From: Fimbriimonadales bacterium
Lineage (GTDB): Bacteria > Armatimonadota > Fimbriimonadia > Fimbriimonadales > GBS-DC
Reading direction: 5' to 3'
Assembly (NCBI GenBank): GCA_026416655.1
Contig: JAOAES010000176.1
Location: 1-8,413, forward strand
Length of the DNA: 8,413 nt
Under the pieces are notes generated by a model. The model was given only the letters and a program-made list of their open reading frames with translations, was not told the DNA's origin and made no database searches. A program made the translations under genes and the position numbers. Positions 6,198-8,413 of this stretch are shown in pieces (the first letter of the stretch is position 1; each line of letters starts with the position of its first letter).

Positions 6198-6818
6198 TCA
6201 TATCTTAATTCTGACTTTCTCTAAAAACTGTCCTTTTTTATAAACTTTCACATCGAGATGCCCTTCTCTATGCACATCATCCCGTGCATTGGGGTCAGGC
6301 GGATCGTAGTACACACGGAACTCGTATTCACCTGACTTGTACACATCGCCCCCAACATACTGGGGTGTCTTACCCTTCAGATAATCCCGTAGGTCGTCAG
6401 ACTTTCTCAAGATTTCACGGATTGCTTTGATTGTGGGAGCTGACACGAAAGGAAGTAACAAGGCAACAGTACCGATTGCTACCCCAGTCCAATCGCCTCG
6501 TGAAGCATCGTAAACGATTGTTGCTATATCGAGTACCGTCTCAAACCACCGACCTGTTGGATCCGAAAGTTGCACAGGGTCATTCACGCAGTACCCATAC
6601 GCATTCAGCGTGAGGGGGTATGCTACATCCCCCAACCACGGATCCTTCTGCAGGAACCGCCCAATCACAGGGTCATACCAGCGCACGCCGACTTTCACCA
6701 AGCCGCCTGTATTCGCCTCGTGCCGATAGCCCCAACCACCATTCCACGCATAAACTTCAGGGCTACCGCTCACCAAGTCGCTAGGGGCATCCAGAATGAG
6801 GATATATGACAATCTCAT
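6198..6818 (-). CDS. Orphan Rhs tip fragment with distinct C-terminal domain
   Basis: This is a 206-residue protein counted from the ATG at 6816-6818, chosen because GAGG lies about nine bases upstream; an earlier ATG at 6854 is in frame but lacks such a site. Residues 1-10 are not Rhs. Residues 11-90 are the conserved end of an Rhs core: DLVSGSP, WNGGWGYR, VRWYDPVIGRFLQKDP and NAYGYCVNDPVQLSDPTG. After the DPTG boundary comes a pre-toxin stretch (ETVLDIATIVYDASRGDWTGVAIGTVALLLPF, about 93-124), then a charged tip (about 130-206) ending in EYEFRVYYDPPDPNARDD, VHREGHLDVKVYKKGQF and VRIKI. Rhs proteins deliver such tips as toxins. This one lacks the Rhs shell and secretion signals, so it is a displaced module that probably gains function only by recombining into a full-length rhs. 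The tip is A+T-richer than the core and matches no toxin family I can name. Its 5' end overlaps the preceding gene. Confidence 0.75.
   Translation of the reverse strand: MRLSYILILDAPSDLVSGSPEVYAWNGGWGYRHEANTGGLVKVGVRWYDPVIGRFLQKDPWLGDVAYPLTLNAYGYCVNDPVQLSDPTGRWFETVLDIATIVYDASRGDWTGVAIGTVALLLPFVSAPTIKAIREILRKSDDLRDYLKGKTPQYVGGDVYKSGEYEFRVYYDPPDPNARDDVHREGHLDVKVYKKGQFLEKVRIKI
6552..6791 (-). repeat. 240-bp direct repeat, Rhs core copy 2
   Basis: This segment aligns without gaps to 7624-7863 at a constant offset of 1072, with roughly nine in ten bases identical by eye. It encodes the Rhs segment from LDAPSDLVSGSP through DPTG. Similarity drops sharply on both sides: into the tip below 6552 and into the preceding gene above about 6791. 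Confidence 0.9.
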
Positions 6819-7257
6819 AACTAAATCCCTCACCGAGTACCAACCAGCGAGCACGCTCTATATATTTCCCTATGGTGCGTTCACTAGGATGCAAAAGAAC
6901 GTTCCATGTCTCCACCCTCATTCGCAACCCCATAGGAAAGTCAGTTTCAAAGACGATTAGCTTGCTTTTAGGAGAAAACCTAATTTTTTCTACTATGTAG
7001 TACTCCAAATGCACTTCTGGTTTTAGAGAGAACTCTGAAACATGGAAGAACTCCACAGTCTCCATATATAGCGGATACTCTCGTTCGTACTCAAATAGAC
7101 CATGCCTTTTCAGAAATTCCTTGCTCTTGTCCCAGCGGTAAAAAGGAACACGGACTACCTGATGACCTTCGAGGTACTCAATCTGCTCGGCTTTGACAGC
7201 CGAGCAGATTGAGTAGCGATAGTTCAGCTCGTCAGCAGAGACCCTTATCGTATCCAT
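6781..7257 (-). CDS. Hypothetical protein, candidate immunity protein for the first Rhs tip
   Basis: This 158-residue protein of unknown family is rich in Tyr, Phe, Glu and Arg and shows alternating strands (HQVVRVPFYRW, ETVEFFHVSEF, VHLEYYIVEKIRF, KLIVFETDF, LRMRVETWNVLL, SYEIVIYP) suggesting a mostly beta fold; no signal peptide or membrane segment. The ATG lies 9 bases after the stop of the first Rhs gene, with only a weak GGCGAG ahead, so it is likely read by translational coupling. That is the classical place for the immunity protein of an Rhs toxin tip. The gene is clearly A+T-richer than its neighbours, a sign of separate origin. Codons 15-28 form a perfect inverted repeat. The last codons and the stop (HSGCP, then TAG) lie within the second Rhs repeat, so its original 3' end may have been altered by recombination. 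The immunity role is inferred. Confidence 0.75.
   Translation of the reverse strand: MDTIRVSADELNYRYSICSAVKAEQIEYLEGHQVVRVPFYRWDKSKEFLKRHGLFEYEREYPLYMETVEFFHVSEFSLKPEVHLEYYIVEKIRFSPKSKLIVFETDFPMGLRMRVETWNVLLHPSERTIGKYIERARWLVLGEGFSYEIVIYPHSGCP
7174..7215. repeat. Perfect 18-bp inverted repeat inside the immunity-like gene
   Basis: Arms 7175-7192 and 7198-7215 are exact inverted complements around the 5-base loop TTGAC (7193-7197); the arm contains CTCAATCTGCTCGGCT. It falls on codons 15-28 (YSICSAVKAEQIEY) of the 158-codon gene, so the transcript would form a very stable hairpin about 40 bases after its start codon. No T-run follows. Confidence 0.95.
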
Positions 7258-7266
7258 TTCTCGCCC

Positions 7267-8274
7267 CTAATGAGCTAACGGCCATATCGGAATGCGGAAC
7301 GCCGTTTTATGCCAAGGCACTGTCCTATCTCCTTTTCTCCAAAAGTTCATTTGAATATGCCAAGCGCGACCGATAACGGGAAAGGAGTGATGAGGCTCGT
7401 GCACGGCTATCTTCACCAAAGTGGGTACTCGCCGTACGATGGCAATAGCACGTAGTGTAGGTCCGCCGACAGGAATCGCCCCAACAATACCCCACCCAAC
7501 GTGCTTGTACCACGGTTCATTAAGCTTACGACCGTCCAAGTAATCCTCTAACAGGCTTGAGCCGGCTCCCAGTAGAGCGCCACCGACTATACCCACGATT
7601 ACTGGAATGACTATGACTACAGCTCCACTCGGGTCAGTCATCTGCACAGGGTCATTCACACAGTACCCATACGCATTCAGCGTGAGGGGCTGATGCACAT
7701 CCCCCAGCCACGGGTCTTTCTGCAAGAACCTGCCGATTACAGGGTCATACCAGCGCACGCCGACTTTCATCAAGCCGCCCGTGTGCGCCTCGTACCGATA
7801 GCCCCAACCCCCGTTCCACGCATACACAGCAGGGCTACCACTCACCAAGTCGCCAAAGGCATCAAAGACAGGCGCACGCTGCACAGGTTGGCTCGCGCCG
7901 TTGGTGGCAACCAAGTCGCCACGCCAACTCCAGTATTGGTTCACATCACCGCGCTGCAACATATCCAGCCCGTACACCATCGGTACCCACTCGTTCCCGC
8001 GTCGCTCGGCAATCAGGGTACTGCCAGAGTAGGCGTAGTCTATGACTGTATTGGACACGCCGTCCACCGTGCGCACCCGACGACCAAGACCGTCGTACTG
8101 ATAGGATACCCCACTCTGGGCGTTCGCACGACGAATGCCCGTCACATTATCCTCGGCATCATAACTCAGCACCCAACTCACGCCGTCTATCACGCGCGTT
8201 ATCACATTCCCGTTCACATCGTGCTGCCACGCGGTTCGCGTCGTCAAGTGTTGTCCGTCGGTAGACAGTTGCAT
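7267..8274 (-). CDS. Truncated Rhs protein: end of core plus C-terminal toxin-like tip
   Basis: This is 335 residues if begun at the ATG 8272-8274. The frame stays open to 8409, but the extra 45 codons (rich in Pro, Thr, Cys) are not Rhs-like and cover a promoter. Rhs/YD repeats appear at about 17-70 (WQHDVNGNVITR, YDAEDNVTGIRR, YQYDGLGRRVR), followed by ERRGNEWVPMVYG, DAFGDLVSGSP, RWYDPVIGRFLQKDP and NAYGYCVNDPVQMTDPSG (~217), where the core ends. The tip has a hydrophobic Gly-rich segment (AVVIVIPVIVGIVGGALLGA, 218-237) that may cross or insert into a membrane, then a His-rich end with HEPHHSFPVIGRAWHIQ (292-308) and WHKTAFRIPIWPLAH. A full Rhs shell needs well over 1000 residues, so this is an N-terminally truncated module, probably unable to form the shell or be secreted. 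The tip is presumably a toxin; the clustered His residues hint at a metal-dependent enzyme, but no family is recognised. Confidence 0.8.
   Translation of the reverse strand: MQLSTDGQHLTTRTAWQHDVNGNVITRVIDGVSWVLSYDAEDNVTGIRRANAQSGVSYQYDGLGRRVRTVDGVSNTVIDYAYSGSTLIAERRGNEWVPMVYGLDMLQRGDVNQYWSWRGDLVATNGASQPVQRAPVFDAFGDLVSGSPAVYAWNGGWGYRYEAHTGGLMKVGVRWYDPVIGRFLQKDPWLGDVHQPLTLNAYGYCVNDPVQMTDPSGAVVIVIPVIVGIVGGALLGAGSSLLEDYLDGRKLNEPWYKHVGWGIVGAIPVGGPTLRAIAIVRRVPTLVKIAVHEPHHSFPVIGRAWHIQMNFWRKGDRTVPWHKTAFRIPIWPLAH
7624..7863 (-). repeat. 240-bp direct repeat, Rhs core copy 1
   Basis: This is the partner of 6552-6791. It covers the codons from FDAFGDLVSGSP to DPSG of the first Rhs gene. Recombination between the two copies would delete 1072 bases and join the first core to the second tip in frame. 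Confidence 0.9.
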
Positions 8275-8301
8275 TATGGCACATTTTGCAAGGCTTGTCA
8301 A
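8273..8301 (-). promoter_or_regulatory. Sigma70-type promoter in front of the truncated Rhs gene
   Basis: On the minus strand TTGACA (8296-8301) is followed after exactly 17 bases by CATAAT (8273-8278). This is the best promoter match seen in the window. The expected transcription start, near 8266-8269, lies after the ATG at 8272-8274 that would begin the Rhs frame, so promoter and gene do not fit together in the usual way; a later start or a junction between unrelated pieces is implied. Nothing else is recognised between 8302 and 8413. Confidence 0.65.
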
Positions 8302-8413
8302 GGGGTATGGAAGGCAATTCGTGGAAATCCTTGCTGTTGGCGTGAACGGCTTACTGCTACAACGCGCAAACCCGCCGCCGCGAGGCGTTCCTGCTGGATA
8401 CGGAGCCATGAGC

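Noticed and set aside
8275..8409. N-terminal extension of the Rhs frame to the ATG at 8407-8409.
   Set aside because: The 45 extra residues do not resemble Rhs repeats, and the stretch contains a strong promoter, so it is probably not coding.
8276..8413. Open plus-strand frame starting with ATG at 8276 and running off the right edge.
   Set aside because: It has no ribosome binding site, overlaps the minus-strand promoter, and the protein has no recognisable features.

Overview
The window looks like a chromosomal piece from a moderately G+C-rich bacterium. SHMT and CTP synthase are both bacterial in type. The many short Rhs tip fragments, the TTGACA-type promoter and the PIN/UPF0175 toxin-antitoxin pair would fit a deep-branching, possibly thermophilic lineage such as Armatimonadota/Fimbriimonadia. 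That placement is a guess from overall look, not something the sequence proves.

Left part (1-4223) is mostly housekeeping. A 5'-truncated RmlC-like cupin epimerase runs in from the left edge and converges with a minus-strand toxin-antitoxin pair (UPF0175 antitoxin, then DUF3368 PIN toxin, joined by an ATGA overlap). Upstream of that pair on the same strand is glyA (serine hydroxymethyltransferase). glyA is divergent from pyrG (CTP synthase), and both are served by a 141-base intergenic region that carries a recognisable Shine-Dalgarno sequence and a TACAAT -10-like box for each gene. A long, nearly perfect palindrome (4227-4276) begins three bases after the pyrG stop.

Middle (4224-4567) holds the palindrome and a doubtful 111-codon minus-strand ORF with a good ribosome binding site whose 3' third is antisense to pyrG.

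Right part (4568-8413) is the accessory region, all on the minus strand and tightly packed. Read in transcription order it is: a TTGACA-17-CATAAT promoter; an N-terminally truncated Rhs protein with a unique C-terminal tip; a small immunity-like gene 9 bases later; a second Rhs tip fragment with a different C-terminus, overlapping the end of that gene; a 326-codon gene of unknown function; a ~60-base frameshifted Rhs scar; and a 181-codon immunity-like gene. The Rhs core pieces are G+C-rich and nearly identical (240 aligned bases, constant offset 1072, no gaps). The tips and partner genes are A+T-richer and unrelated to each other. This is the structure expected of a polymorphic-toxin locus where displaced C-terminal toxin/immunity modules accumulate behind the current one. 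The toxin and immunity assignments are inferred from layout; none of the tips matches a toxin family I can name.

The most unusual local structure is a perfect 18-bp inverted repeat with a 5-base loop inside the coding sequence of the first immunity-like gene.
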